Assembly: GCA_021324165.1 (NCBI GenBank)
Contig: JAJPJR010000044.1
Location: 1 to 56,308 of the forward strand
Direction: 5' to 3'
Source: Armatimonadota bacterium
GTDB lineage: Bacteria > Armatimonadota > Fimbriimonadia > Fimbriimonadales > ATM1
DNA: 56,308 bases
The position numbers were made by a program, and so were the translations under genes. Position 1 is the first letter of the stretch. Every line of letters begins with the position of its first letter. Below the pieces are notes generated by a model. The model did not search any database and was not told the DNA's origin. It saw only the letters and a program-made list of their open reading frames with translations. This document shows, piece by piece, positions 32,363 to 41,836 of the stretch.

Positions 32363-34946
32363 GAAACCCCTCGATGTGCGGGTCGTTTGTCAAAATCAAC
32401 TGATAAAACTTCACATCTTTGTTCGCGCGGAACGTGATTTTTTGCTGCCCTGCCGCCAAAGCAAACTCACCCACAAACAGGTATTCACCTTTCATCACGG
32501 AGGCCTGGCTCGAATCGGTCACCTGCTCTCCAATGCGAATTGTGCCTCCAATCGGAACACCGGCGTGCAGCGCCCGCGCAAAAACACGATAGGTGCCAGC
32601 CGTTTTGATCGTCACAGTCCCCGAAATCTGATTATCCGCAGGAACGTGCAGCGCATTTTCGCCATCCACAACAACCTGTTCGGCTTTTCCAATCGAATCA
32701 AAGCCGTCCGGCGCAATTCTCAAAACAGCCGTAGCATCCGAAGGACGAATCAAAGCCATCGCATTCGGTCCGATTTCAAACGGCACAGGTTCGGTGCGTT
32801 TTCCCTGCCGGGCATTCGAATTGAACACCGCGAAACTATCGCCGAAATCACAAAAATAAATGCCGTCTTTCACGCCGTCAATCAGCCTGATGTCTTTTTT
32901 CCCTTCCGAAAGTTTCGAAAGATTGCCCACGGCCTGACGAATCGCCCCGATATATTCGTGCCACTGCTCTTTGCGCACGGGCACAAAAACGCACAAACCC
33001 TTCTTTTGCGGTTTCGCCCAACTCTTCACCATTTCAAAAGGAATGTTCGATTCAAAACCTCCCACAAGCGGCGCGGGCTCCATCGAAGCGTCGGATGACA
33101 CCTCTATCAAACTCAATTCAAGTTTTCCGCCTTCGGGGATTCCCAAAAACGATATCACAGCAGCGCCGTTTGCAACCGAACCTCGGTTCAAAACGATCTG
33201 AAATCTTGAGGCGCCTTTGCCAACGCTGATTCCGGCTTCTTTCTTTCCGTCAACCAAAACCGACAAATTCGGCACCGATTCCGGCGGGTCGGCGAACGTC
33301 AATGTAACCGTTGCTTCGCCTTGCGTTCGCATCGGCAGCCAGATTTCCGAACCGTTTTCAAGCGCGCGCCCAGCCGCACTCGTCGGCCCCCACCTTCCGC
33401 CCAACAACCCTTCGGCAAAACGATCTTTCAACGCCACCGAATAGTTCGCAGGAATCGAACCCTTCCACTTGACATTCGGTTGAATCGGCGTAAGTTTCGA
33501 TGCATATCCGAACAGGTCTTGATACACTTCGGTCGAACCTTGCAAATCCGACATCTTGCCAAAGTCATAAGCAATCAAACTGCCTCCTGCCTCCACCCAA
33601 TCGCGCAAAACGCGCAGCGTTTTCGACTGCCAAAGCGATCCTTCAAACAATACCGCCGCACGATAATGATCCAAGGCTCCCGCCATCACCGCAGATTCAT
33701 CGAGAATATCAAAATCCATATAGTCGCGAAGTTCGGTCGCTCCGCGAAGCAAAAGCGGCGGCACGGGCTGCTGCGGACGCACGCCGTGAGTGGTGCTTGG
33801 ATACAACACCGCCACCTCGCACCGAGGCCTCAGAATCGGAATGTATTGCAAACCGCGCTCAGGCAGCTGCGAAGGAGAAACACACAAACCCGATGCGCCC
33901 AAAGCAAGCGCCTCAAACAACGACTGATCGAAAAGTTCGGGCGTCCTTACGCGAAGTTCAGCAAACGTTTTCATTCCAGCCGCTTGCGCAGCCCCGCGGA
34001 TTCTGCCAAGCGACAAAACCCAATCCGATGCGAAATCGAAAAAACATAAACTTGTTGCCTGAAGCGCACTGTTCGGTGTACACGACGCGGCGATCGAAAA
34101 AAGATCCACGCCCTGCTGCGGATAATCCAACGGCTGCCCAACTGGAATCAAGATCTGACTCTGCTTAAAAATCTCCGATCCAACGTCGCTCAATGCCCCC
34201 GCCGCAGCCGATATCCCGCCCCGATACCAATCCATAAACTCCGACCGGGCCGCGTAACCATAATCCGGCCCAACAGGAAAAACCAGTTCGCTCTTGGAAG
34301 GATCCAACCCCCAATCGCGAAGCGCATTTTCCACACTGCCATGTTTTTCGATCACGCGCTTCTGCCACGAACTCTTTGCAAAACCATCTCCACACCACCA
34401 ATCCAAACGCGGCGGATCGGAACCCGTTTTCGCACGAAATGCGCCGCCCAACGATTCGCTTTGCGAAATCGAACCCGTGAAATATCCGGCGCTGCCATAT
34501 TCGCCATAAACTCCAACCGTTACGGCATCCAGTTTCAGAACCGTTCGGTTGATCGTTCCCATCTGATTCGCCGTCCACCTGATTCTTTCAGGATTCCAAA
34601 CCGACCATGCGTTGGTTTTCGAACCGTTCAGTCCAATCGCCTCTTCTGCCTGAAACGTTGTGTAAATCCACAGCCCTACCATCAAACCGTGCTGCGCGGC
34701 GAGCGCCGCCTCCGCCGCGATCGAATCCACAATCCCTCCGCTGGTTGGAGCGCTCCAAGGATCGGTCGAAAACAGCACTCCCGAAATCCCTTCCCGCTCC
34801 AAAAAAGAAAAATCCATATCCCCCGACGCGGCGGCAACGAACCGAAATTTCTCGCCCACCGAAGGCACAAAACTCCGTCCTTCCGCATAAATCGGCAGCA
34901 CTTTTGCCGAAGCCTGCGCAATTGTCAGCGCCAAAAGAATCATCAT
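32346..34946 (-). CDS. Exported glycoside-hydrolase-like protein (GH42-related architecture)
   Basis: An 866-aa product with a short N-terminal signal (MMILLALTIAQASA). The first 380 residues resemble a TIM-barrel glycosidase, with a candidate acid Glu in VGVYGEYGSAG (E149) and FEALALGASGLCVSP near 347. Residues about 384-480 resemble the Rossmann-like trimerisation domain of beta-galactosidases (VAVLYPSTTHGVRPQQ, then WVEAGGSLIAYDFGKM). The C-terminal part is beta-rich, ending with a jelly-roll-like segment (TYRVFARALHAGVPIGG) of the sugar-binding kind. The nucleophile is not identified. Substrate unknown. Operonic with tsaE. Confidence 0.65.
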   Translation of the reverse strand: MMILLALTIAQASAKVLPIYAEGRSFVPSVGEKFRFVAAASGDMDFSFLEREGISGVLFSTDPWSAPTSGGIVDSIAAEAALAAQHGLMVGLWIYTTFQAEEAIGLNGSKTNAWSVWNPERIRWTANQMGTINRTVLKLDAVTVGVYGEYGSAGYFTGSISQSESLGGAFRAKTGSDPPRLDWWCGDGFAKSSWQKRVIEKHGSVENALRDWGLDPSKSELVFPVGPDYGYAARSEFMDWYRGGISAAAGALSDVGSEIFKQSQILIPVGQPLDYPQQGVDLFSIAASCTPNSALQATSLCFFDFASDWVLSLGRIRGAAQAAGMKTFAELRVRTPELFDQSLFEALALGASGLCVSPSQLPERGLQYIPILRPRCEVAVLYPSTTHGVRPQQPVPPLLLRGATELRDYMDFDILDESAVMAGALDHYRAAVLFEGSLWQSKTLRVLRDWVEAGGSLIAYDFGKMSDLQGSTEVYQDLFGYASKLTPIQPNVKWKGSIPANYSVALKDRFAEGLLGGRWGPTSAAGRALENGSEIWLPMRTQGEATVTLTFADPPESVPNLSVLVDGKKEAGISVGKGASRFQIVLNRGSVANGAAVISFLGIPEGGKLELSLIEVSSDASMEPAPLVGGFESNIPFEMVKSWAKPQKKGLCVFVPVRKEQWHEYIGAIRQAVGNLSKLSEGKKDIRLIDGVKDGIYFCDFGDSFAVFNSNARQGKRTEPVPFEIGPNAMALIRPSDATAVLRIAPDGFDSIGKAEQVVVDGENALHVPADNQISGTVTIKTAGTYRVFARALHAGVPIGGTIRIGEQVTDSSQASVMKGEYLFVGEFALAAGQQKITFRANKDVKFYQLILTNDPHIEGFRVIRT

Positions 34947-34988
34947 TGCCTAACTTTCCAGACTGCGCTCACGCCGATTGCGTGTCGT

Positions 34989-36869
34989 TCAGCCGCGCTC
35001 GATTTCGGCCAAAGCCTGTTCGATTCCAGGATTCTCTGCCCCAACCGCTTCCCGAATGTTGCGGGCGATCTGCCTCGCTTCGGCTGTTCTTCCCGTCTGC
35101 TTAGCGACAAGCGCCAAATGCAGATGAATCGGCAGCGACTGCGGGTTCGCTCTTGCGGCTTGCGTCAAAAACGCATACGCCTCTTCCATCTTTCCCTGGC
35201 CGATCATCGCGTTCGCAAATTCGCTCAACCCAGGCTCAAACCCAGGATAGAGCGTCAATAACGTTTTGCAAGCGTTTTCGGCATCAACGAATCGCTGCGC
35301 ACGGTTATACAGCGCCGCAAGCATAAACCACGCCTTGTAATAATCCCGGTTCCACTGCGTGAGCCCTTCCAAATCGGCAATTGCCGAATCCACTTTTCCT
35401 TCTTCTGCGCTTTTTTGTGCCCGCTCCAAAGCCTCGACGCGCTTGGGCTGTTCCAGCTCATATTTTCGCGCCACCGCCAAGGCCCGAATCTGCGGCGGAA
35501 TCTCCAACGCAAGCAGCCGGTTGAGCGTGTCCGGCAGTTCGATCGTCCTTTCAGCGCGATCTTGCACCTGCGCATACTCCCACAACGCTGCGGCATCTTC
35601 GGGAGCAGCCTCCAAATAATCTTCATAATAATCCATTGCGGTGTGCACATCGCCTCGCTGCGCCAAATACGATGCATAAAACCGCTTCATCCCCGGCGAC
35701 TGGTCGGTCTTTTCCAACCCAGTCTTAAACGCTTGATCGGCCTCATCGAACCTGCCCATCTGCGCCAACGATATCGCATACTTCGTCCAAAACGCCGGAC
35801 TGTGTGGATGGCTTTTTGTAAACGGTTCGAACAGCGAGGGCACTTCAACCCCGCGGCCGTTCTGCGCCAAAAGATTCGCCAAAAAATCGAGCGAAGGTTT
35901 CTCATCGCCTTCCAGTTCAATCGCCCTCCGGAAGTTTCTCTCGGCATTCACCACCATGCCCAACCCTTGCTGCGCGAGCGCGAGTTGATTGAACAGCGCA
36001 GGTTCCTGCGGTCCCGGATCTTCTCCTTCTTTCTGTTTTCTCGCGCGCTCCATGTCCTGCTTCAGCACCGCTTTTTCCAGCATTTCGGTCGCTTTGTCAA
36101 ACCTTCCGCCCGCAAGATAAATCTGCCCGAGTGTATAAAAACCCCGCCAATCTTCTTCTTCCAAATTCAGCAGCCGCTTCAGTTTCGATTCCACAAGCTC
36201 GAACGAACTGACATTGTTCTCGGCGCACAGCCTCGCAAGGTGCAGCGCCGCTTCATAAGGCCCCAAAAAAGCCGTGTCCTGCTCATACGCTTCGATCAGT
36301 GCGTCGAACGCTGCTCCCGCATCGAATTCGCGAGCGGTCTTTGCTCCAGCGTTCTGAACGTACGCAACCGCGTCATAGCCGATGACAAACTTTCGAAACG
36401 CATCCAGATTCGACGTGCCAAAGTTAAACGCATTCAGCCAATCGGTATCTGCATCTAATCCGATCGCCTTATCTACAGTCCCGGCAATCCACTTCAGCGC
36501 ATCGAACAAGCTGCCATCTGCAAAACTGTTTTCAAAAACCTTAGGATCCGATCCCACGCCTTCAAAAACCCGCACCTTGACATCCAAATGCCTTCCCGTT
36601 TCCGTCACCAGCCCATCTACCGCATATTCGCACTCCACTTGCCGCAGCAGTTCCCACACAAAATCGTTCTGGTTCAATTCGTTGCTCAGGTTTGCCATCG
36701 CCGCCCGCGGGTCTTGTTCCGTGCCCACTTCAATCAAAAAGTTTCCATAACTCACTTCGGCATTGGGGCGGTCTTTGATGATCTCACTGGTAAACCACGA
36801 CAACTGTCTGCCAAGTTGAGGCGGAGTGGATTCGGACACATTGAAAGGAAGAAAAGCGATCTTGGGCAT
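34989..36869 (-). CDS. TolB-N-like domain plus TPR-repeat protein
   Basis: The 626-aa product has an N-terminal alpha/beta domain (IAFLPFNVSESTPPQLGRQL, about residues 4-130) like the TolB N-terminal or FlgO-type fold. About ten tetratricopeptide repeats follow, such as ALFNQLALAQQGLGMVVNAE and AWFMLAALYNRAQRFVDAEN, which act in protein-protein scaffolding. No signal peptide or membrane helix was seen, so it is cytoplasmic. It sits 48 bases after the Cys-rich gene and 42 before the hydrolase-like gene. Partner unknown. Confidence 0.8.
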   Translation of the reverse strand: MPKIAFLPFNVSESTPPQLGRQLSWFTSEIIKDRPNAEVSYGNFLIEVGTEQDPRAAMANLSNELNQNDFVWELLRQVECEYAVDGLVTETGRHLDVKVRVFEGVGSDPKVFENSFADGSLFDALKWIAGTVDKAIGLDADTDWLNAFNFGTSNLDAFRKFVIGYDAVAYVQNAGAKTAREFDAGAAFDALIEAYEQDTAFLGPYEAALHLARLCAENNVSSFELVESKLKRLLNLEEEDWRGFYTLGQIYLAGGRFDKATEMLEKAVLKQDMERARKQKEGEDPGPQEPALFNQLALAQQGLGMVVNAERNFRRAIELEGDEKPSLDFLANLLAQNGRGVEVPSLFEPFTKSHPHSPAFWTKYAISLAQMGRFDEADQAFKTGLEKTDQSPGMKRFYASYLAQRGDVHTAMDYYEDYLEAAPEDAAALWEYAQVQDRAERTIELPDTLNRLLALEIPPQIRALAVARKYELEQPKRVEALERAQKSAEEGKVDSAIADLEGLTQWNRDYYKAWFMLAALYNRAQRFVDAENACKTLLTLYPGFEPGLSEFANAMIGQGKMEEAYAFLTQAARANPQSLPIHLHLALVAKQTGRTAEARQIARNIREAVGAENPGIEQALAEIERG

Positions 36870-36917
36870 ACGGCTTACGCCGATTTTATCTGATCTTCGC
36901 CCCTAAGCACCCAACGC

Positions 36918-37160
36918 TTATCGCCTCTCGATCGTTTCGCCTTTGAACTGAAGCGAATTCCCCTCGATCTGCTCGGAAAAACAGCCGCGCCCGGCCTGAC
37001 AGTCTTCCAGGCTTGCCGGCTCGCCGTCCGGCCCGAACGAACCCAACGTTTTGCCGCACCACCAGATTCTTGGAACCATCGAATCGGCGTTCGGCTCCTC
37101 TAACGTATACGAATCCTGCTTGCACCGAAGAAAAGAACACGCGCTGATTCTATCGCTCAT
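36918..37160 (-). CDS. Small Cys-rich protein of the aldehyde oxidoreductase operon
   Basis: An 80-aa soluble product with five Cys: CSFLRC (8 and 13), WWCGKTLG (35), EDCQAGRGCF (54 and 60). Spacing suggests a metal site, but the family is unknown to me. It overlaps the FAD-subunit stop by ATGA, so its translation is coupled to the oxidoreductase genes, implying a role with that enzyme such as cofactor insertion or electron transfer. An alternative frame (36886-37140) has an Arg/Gly-rich composition and is rejected. Confidence 0.7.
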   Translation of the reverse strand: MSDRISACSFLRCKQDSYTLEEPNADSMVPRIWWCGKTLGSFGPDGEPASLEDCQAGRGCFSEQIEGNSLQFKGETIERR

Positions 37161-38110
37161 TGCACTGCCTGAAGCGCCGCCATCACCAAAGTGTTAACGG
37201 CCAGCTCAACCTTATAAGGGTTATCGGCCAATGGCAGTGCGTCGGCCATCGCCGCGCGACCCGCCGTCCTTGCCGTACTTTCCGAAATCTCTTTGCCAAC
37301 CAACTCTTCTTCCGCTTCTTTGCTTCGCCACGGAATCGGCGCAACCCCGCCGAACGCGATGCGCGCAGCCGAGACTTTCGATCCGTTCATTTTGAACGCC
37401 ACAGCGCAGCTCGTAAGAGCCCAATCGAAACTCGGACGTTCGCGCACTTTCACATAACTCGATTTAGCATCCAGCCATTCAGCGGGAAGCTCCACTTCGG
37501 TGATGATTTCGCCCGGCTCCAACACATTCTCGGCGTGAACGTTCTTTTCGGGCAGAACAAAAAACTCATCAATCTTGATCGTTCGTGTGTTCGTTTTCAC
37601 GGTTGCATCCAAAGAGATCAGTGCCGGCGCCAGATCGCTCGGGTGCACGATGAAACACGGCCCTCCGCCCAAAATTGCGTGATACTCGTTGCTTCCATCC
37701 ACCGAATAACACCGATCGCCGCCCTTTTTCAAACAAAACACATCTTTATCGCGGAAATACCAGCAGCGCGGACGCTGACAAAGGTTGCCGCCCAGCGTGC
37801 CCACGTTGCGGATTTGCGGCGATGCCACCACCGATGCCGCCTCAGCCAACACCGTCGCGCGCTTGCGCAAATTCGCATCACCTTCAATCGTCTCCGGCGT
37901 TACCAACGCACCGATCCTAATCGTCTTTCCGTTCTCGATCGTGCGCATTCCCGAAACCGATTTCAAATTCACCACGCGCTTCGGTTCGATCAGCCTTTCT
38001 TTGAGCATGCACAGCAGATCAATGCCGCCTGCCATCAACGCGCCGTCCGACTTCATCGCTGCCGAGGCTTGCTCGATCGTTTTCGGTTCATACCATCCAA
38101 AGTTGTTCAT
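37157..38110 (-). CDS. Aldehyde/xanthine dehydrogenase FAD subunit (YagS/PaoB-like)
   Basis: FAD-binding medium subunit of a molybdenum hydroxylase. The 317-aa product has the family start YEPKTIEQASAAM, the FAD site with AGGIDLLCMLKE near 32 and RNVGTLGGNLCQRPRCWYFR near 100-119. As in E. coli PaoB, an inserted Cys cluster (CQRPRC, then CLKKGGDRC) is the expected site of an extra [4Fe-4S] cluster. It overlaps the molybdopterin subunit gene by ATGA and the Cys-rich gene by 4 bases. Confidence 0.9.
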   Translation of the reverse strand: MNNFGWYEPKTIEQASAAMKSDGALMAGGIDLLCMLKERLIEPKRVVNLKSVSGMRTIENGKTIRIGALVTPETIEGDANLRKRATVLAEAASVVASPQIRNVGTLGGNLCQRPRCWYFRDKDVFCLKKGGDRCYSVDGSNEYHAILGGGPCFIVHPSDLAPALISLDATVKTNTRTIKIDEFFVLPEKNVHAENVLEPGEIITEVELPAEWLDAKSSYVKVRERPSFDWALTSCAVAFKMNGSKVSAARIAFGGVAPIPWRSKEAEEELVGKEISESTARTAGRAAMADALPLADNPYKVELAVNTLVMAALQAVQ

Positions 38111-40194
38111 CGTCGTCCCTCCACCGCGTCGAAATAACGTTTTGGAGTAATCGGCAGACGCCGAATCCTAACGCCCGTGGCATCGAAAACCGCGTTAGCA
38201 ACAGCCGCCGCAGTTGGAATGCACGCGGGCTCGCCGATGCCGGTTACCTTGTCGTGCGTAGCAAACAGCACCGGAACGATCTCCGGAATCTCCACGCTGC
38301 CGATCGGCTTATACGTCTCCATGTTCGGATTCAGCTGTCTGCCGGTCCGCTCATCTATCTTCCGATCTTCCAGCAGCGCCATGCTCAAACCTTGAATCAC
38401 TCCGCCGATCAACTGACTTTCTGTCGCCAATTTGTTCAGCCAATAGCCGCAGTCCTGCACTGCTACAACCTTAATCGGCTTCACCAATCCCGTCCACGTA
38501 TCTACCTCGACCTCGACGAACTGCACTCCCGCGGCGCCGCCCGCCTGCAAGTCAGGATTGAACGTCCCCACTTCTTCCAAACCTCCTGCGGGCAGGGCGG
38601 AACACAGCCTTTCGAACGTCACTTTCTTAGTTCCGTCGGCGTTGCTCACAAACCCGTCTTTAAACACCGCCTCCGCCGCAGTAATCCCCATCTGATTCGC
38701 AGCCAGTTCCGATAGTCTCGTCCGCGCCTGAAACGCCGCCATTTTCACAGCCGGCGAAACCGATGCGGCCGTTGTGGATCCACCCGATCCTCCCGAAAGG
38801 CCCAGCTTCGAAGAACCGATTTCGGCTTTCACCTTTTTGATGTCAATGCCGAGCTCTTCGGCTACGATCGCCGCAACATACGTCCGAGTGCCCGTGCCCA
38901 GGTCTTGCGTTCCGATTCCCACCCAAACCGAGCCGTCTTTGCCGATCTTCACGGTGCACACCGACCCGCGGCCGCCTCCGCCGCCCCACGTTCCGGTCGC
39001 GCAGCCGATGCCCCGCCGGTACCTTCCTTCGCCTTTTCCTTTCGATCTTTTAAGCCAGTTGATCATCTGTGCCCCAAGATCGAACTGTCTCCTTCTCACA
39101 TCGCTGTCGGTATTCGCTTTCCGCACTTCCAACGGATCGAGGTTCGCTTTCACCGCGAGTTCATCCACAACCGATTCCATCAAGAAACACGCTTGCGGAT
39201 GCATCGGCGCGCGAAGCGCGCGGGCGCCTCCTGCATTCACCGAAACCGATGTGGACTTCACGCGCACGTTCGGCACCGAATAGATGTAAGGAAACGGCAA
39301 TCCCCACCCGCCGCCGAATCCCGATGTGCCAGCAAGCTGCGCGTCAATCGCCAAAAGTTTTCCGTCGCTGCCGATCGCCGCTTTGCATTTCATATAAGCG
39401 TCCGGACCGTTGCCGCTTGCAACCTGCTCTTCGTATCTTTCGAGCATCAGCTTCACCGGCTTTCCGGTCATTTTTGCAAGGCGGGCTGCCACAGCGCCCT
39501 CGATGCCGGCGGAAAACTTGCTCCCAAATCCGCCGCCCATATATTCGCAAATCAACGTAACGTTCGATTTCGGTATCCCTAAGTTTCCAGCAATCTCACC
39601 CGCGGCGTCATGCACCGCTTGGGTGCTGCACCAAACCGTAACGTTATCCGCGTTATCCCATCGTGCAACAACTCCGTGCGATTCCAAACAAAGGTGCTCC
39701 CTTACAGGAACGTAATACTCGCCTTCGATCACCGCGGCGGCGCTGTTCCAAAAAGATGCCGGATCTTCGCCCCTGTTCACTTCGCGCCCCACCCGCGTGC
39801 GGCTCGGATCGGTCAACCCCTGCTGCGTGCTCGAAATGTGCGGCGAGGTCTCCCACTCCATCTTCACGGCGTGCACCGCATCCCGGGCGATCTCCTCTGT
39901 GTCGGCGGCGATCGCCGCGATCTCCTGTCCCGCAAACCGTGCATTCCTTCCCAAATCTTCGATAATCGCGCGCACGCCTTTCATCGCTTTTGCTTCGCTG
40001 AAGTCAATGGATTTCAACGTGCCGCTGGGTATCGGAGAACGGACGATTTTTGCATACAGCATCCCCGGAAGAACGATGTCGAACGTGTACTTCGCCGCGC
40101 CCGAAACTTTCGCCGGACCATCCACACGCGGAATGTTTTTGCCCAGATATTTCGATGTGGCCGGGTTCGCCCATTCAGGCTGTCGTTGTGCCAT
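38107..40194 (-). CDS. Aldehyde/xanthine dehydrogenase molybdopterin subunit (YagR/PaoC-like)
   Basis: Catalytic large subunit of a molybdenum hydroxylase that oxidises aldehydes or purines. The 695-aa product has MGGGFGSKFSAGIEGAVAAR near 218, GTQDLGTGTRTYVA near 416 and GGSGGSTTAASVSPAV near 450, all cofactor-binding stretches. The active-site base is the Glu in GIGEPACIPTAAAV near the C-terminus. It lies 3 bases after the Fe-S subunit gene. Substrate unknown; the PaoABC-like architecture favours aromatic or other aldehydes, and the export signal of the small subunit places the enzyme in the periplasm. Confidence 0.92.
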   Translation of the reverse strand: MAQRQPEWANPATSKYLGKNIPRVDGPAKVSGAAKYTFDIVLPGMLYAKIVRSPIPSGTLKSIDFSEAKAMKGVRAIIEDLGRNARFAGQEIAAIAADTEEIARDAVHAVKMEWETSPHISSTQQGLTDPSRTRVGREVNRGEDPASFWNSAAAVIEGEYYVPVREHLCLESHGVVARWDNADNVTVWCSTQAVHDAAGEIAGNLGIPKSNVTLICEYMGGGFGSKFSAGIEGAVAARLAKMTGKPVKLMLERYEEQVASGNGPDAYMKCKAAIGSDGKLLAIDAQLAGTSGFGGGWGLPFPYIYSVPNVRVKSTSVSVNAGGARALRAPMHPQACFLMESVVDELAVKANLDPLEVRKANTDSDVRRRQFDLGAQMINWLKRSKGKGEGRYRRGIGCATGTWGGGGGRGSVCTVKIGKDGSVWVGIGTQDLGTGTRTYVAAIVAEELGIDIKKVKAEIGSSKLGLSGGSGGSTTAASVSPAVKMAAFQARTRLSELAANQMGITAAEAVFKDGFVSNADGTKKVTFERLCSALPAGGLEEVGTFNPDLQAGGAAGVQFVEVEVDTWTGLVKPIKVVAVQDCGYWLNKLATESQLIGGVIQGLSMALLEDRKIDERTGRQLNPNMETYKPIGSVEIPEIVPVLFATHDKVTGIGEPACIPTAAAVANAVFDATGVRIRRLPITPKRYFDAVEGRR

Positions 40195-40197
40195 CCG

Positions 40198-40830
40198 TTA
40201 TGCGCTCCTCATCTTTTTAGCTGCGGCCAAAGCCGCTTCGAAAACCCGGTTGAATGTGCCGCACCTGCAGATGTTGCCCGCGCACGCACGTTTGATATCT
40301 TCAAGAGTAGCTTTCGGGTTCGCCTTCAGTGCCGCGTGACAACTTGTCACAAACCCCGGCGTGCAAAACCCGCACATCAAACCGTCGTGCTCCACGAACT
40401 GCTTTTGCAGTTCGGAAAGGTTATCAGGAGTTCCGATCCCCTCTACGGTTGTCAGCGCGCTGTTTTGCGCATCCACCGCAAGCATCATGCAAGCATAAAT
40501 CGGCTTGCCGTCTTTCAGAACCGTGCATCCGCCGCAGTTGCCTCGATCGCACACCCGTTTCGGACCCGTAATCTGAAGCCGTTCGCGCAGCGCATCCAAA
40601 AGCGTAACCCGCGGCTGAACTTTCAGATTATAAATCTTGCCGTTCACTCGCAGCTTCACATCCACTGCGCCTTCTACGTCGTCAATCTCATCAACCGGTT
40701 TCGGAACGGCTGCGCCGTCGGTTTTTGTGAGCAACCCGCCCGCAACTCCGGCAGCGGCGATCGCCCCGCCCGCGCTTGCAAGAAACTTCCTTCTTGAAAC
40801 AGAACCCGATTTATCGGCATCTTCAGGCAT
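40198..40830 (-). CDS. (2Fe-2S) subunit with Tat signal (YagT/PaoA-like)
   Basis: Electron-transfer small subunit with two [2Fe-2S] clusters. The 210-aa product has a Tat signal, SRRKFLASAGGAIAAAGVAG, so the folded heterotrimer is exported with cofactors. The plant-type cluster is CDRGNCGGCTVLKDGKPIYAC and the second CGFCTPGFVTSCHAA plus CAGNICRCGTFNRV. I chose the ATG at 40830, with GGAGAA upstream, over a GTG 12 bases earlier. First gene of the operon yagT-R-S plus the Cys-rich gene. Confidence 0.93.
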   Translation of the reverse strand: MPEDADKSGSVSRRKFLASAGGAIAAAGVAGGLLTKTDGAAVPKPVDEIDDVEGAVDVKLRVNGKIYNLKVQPRVTLLDALRERLQITGPKRVCDRGNCGGCTVLKDGKPIYACMMLAVDAQNSALTTVEGIGTPDNLSELQKQFVEHDGLMCGFCTPGFVTSCHAALKANPKATLEDIKRACAGNICRCGTFNRVFEAALAAAKKMRSA

Positions 40831-40894
40831 TGATTTCTCCACGGTTAACTATCCTGACGCAAAAGCCAATGCAAATGTCGAACTCCGCAGGCAG

Positions 40895-41281
40895 TTAGTT
40901 GAAACCTGCAACCGGCTCGGACAGCAGAATCGAATAGCCGTCAGGGTCGGCGATGAGCAGCGTCCGGTCACCGTGCGAAGGGTCGTCGAGGTCGCGAAGC
41001 ACGTCAATACGCTCTTTTTTAAGGGTTTCTGCCAAACGCGGCAGGTTCGAAACGCGGAAGTTCATCACGACCCCGCCGCCGCGGAGTGCCGGGGGCATTT
41101 GGTCGCGGTTCGGCTGCTCCAAAAGGAGCAGTTCGAAGCCGTCGGAAGTCATGTAGGCCAGCCTGTGGCCCTCGAATTCGTCGGTCTTGAACACGTCCAA
41201 GCCGAGCGAATCCCGGTAGAAGCCGACCGAGGCATCAACGTTTCGAACGTCCAAAATCAGTTGAGAAAACACGCTTTGCAC
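40895..41281 (-). CDS. VOC-superfamily (glyoxalase-like) protein
   Basis: Members bind a metal in a paired beta-alpha-beta-beta-beta fold and act as dioxygenases, lyases or resistance proteins. The 128-aa product reads LILDVRNVDASVGFYRDSLG at the N-terminus and HGDRTLLIADPDGYSILLSE at the C-terminus, the normal VOC halves. Stands alone 52 bases upstream of the oxidoreductase operon. Function cannot be assigned. Confidence 0.88.
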   Translation of the reverse strand: MQSVFSQLILDVRNVDASVGFYRDSLGLDVFKTDEFEGHRLAYMTSDGFELLLLEQPNRDQMPPALRGGGVVMNFRVSNLPRLAETLKKERIDVLRDLDDPSHGDRTLLIADPDGYSILLSEPVAGFN

Positions 41282-41357
41282 AACGCTTCCCGCCTGTTCT
41301 TATCCCTATTCGTCCACCAGGGGGCGGTTTCCTGCATCCCGCAGCGAAAAACTCCGC

Positions 41358-41735
41358 TTATCCTCTTAGTGTGTTTGGAGCCAGTTTTTCAACCATCGCC
41401 CGCGCGGAAGCGTGATCGGGCTTGTGGCGGAGAACCTCTTTTGCGAACCTGCACGCCTCCTGCCGCTCGCCAAGGGCGTAAAGCATGGCCGCCAGGTTAT
41501 ACAGATACACCGGATTCAGAGGGTCGAGGAACACGGCGCGCCGATATTCCCGAACAGCCTCCTGCTTCCGACCGGTGAGGTGCAGAATGGTGCCGAGCAG
41601 CTCGTGGGCGTGGGCGCAGCGAGGTTCCGCCCGCACGGCCATTTCCAGCCGTGCCTGAGCCTCTTTGAGCTTGCCTTCGGCCACCAGCAGGCCGACCGCC
41701 GCCTCGAGGTCGCTTACGGTCGAATTCGGGCCCAT
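41358..41735 (-). CDS. Small TPR-repeat protein
   Basis: A 125-aa soluble protein with three tetratricopeptide repeats (LKEAQARLEMAVRAEPRCAH, QEAVREYRRAVFLDPLNPVY and ACRFAKEVLRHKPDHASARA). The ATG at 41735 was chosen; an in-frame extension to 41798 crosses the region that also serves the divergent gene. Role unknown. Confidence 0.75.
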   Translation of the reverse strand: MGPNSTVSDLEAAVGLLVAEGKLKEAQARLEMAVRAEPRCAHAHELLGTILHLTGRKQEAVREYRRAVFLDPLNPVYLYNLAAMLYALGERQEACRFAKEVLRHKPDHASARAMVEKLAPNTLRG

Positions 41736-41819
41736 GGGCGACCTGAACCCCCTGAAGATTGCATAAGTACAATGTAACACAGGTTCGGCCAGTTTCAACC
41801 ATCTTTTTTTGGCCGTGGA

Positions 41820-41825
41820 TATAAT
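41820..41825 (+). promoter_or_regulatory. Candidate -10 box (TATAAT) of the zinc-ribbon gene
   Basis: TATAAT lies 11 bases before the ATG at 41837, so the mRNA would have a leader of about five bases and no usual ribosome site. Same arrangement as at 925-939. Confidence 0.45.
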
Positions 41826-41836
41826 GGATGGGTTAA

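Noticed and set aside
36886-37140. 84-aa frame overlapping the small Cys-rich gene
   Set aside because: Arg/Gly-rich translation and no coupling to neighbours; the other frame has ordered Cys spacing and an ATGA overlap with the oxidoreductase gene.
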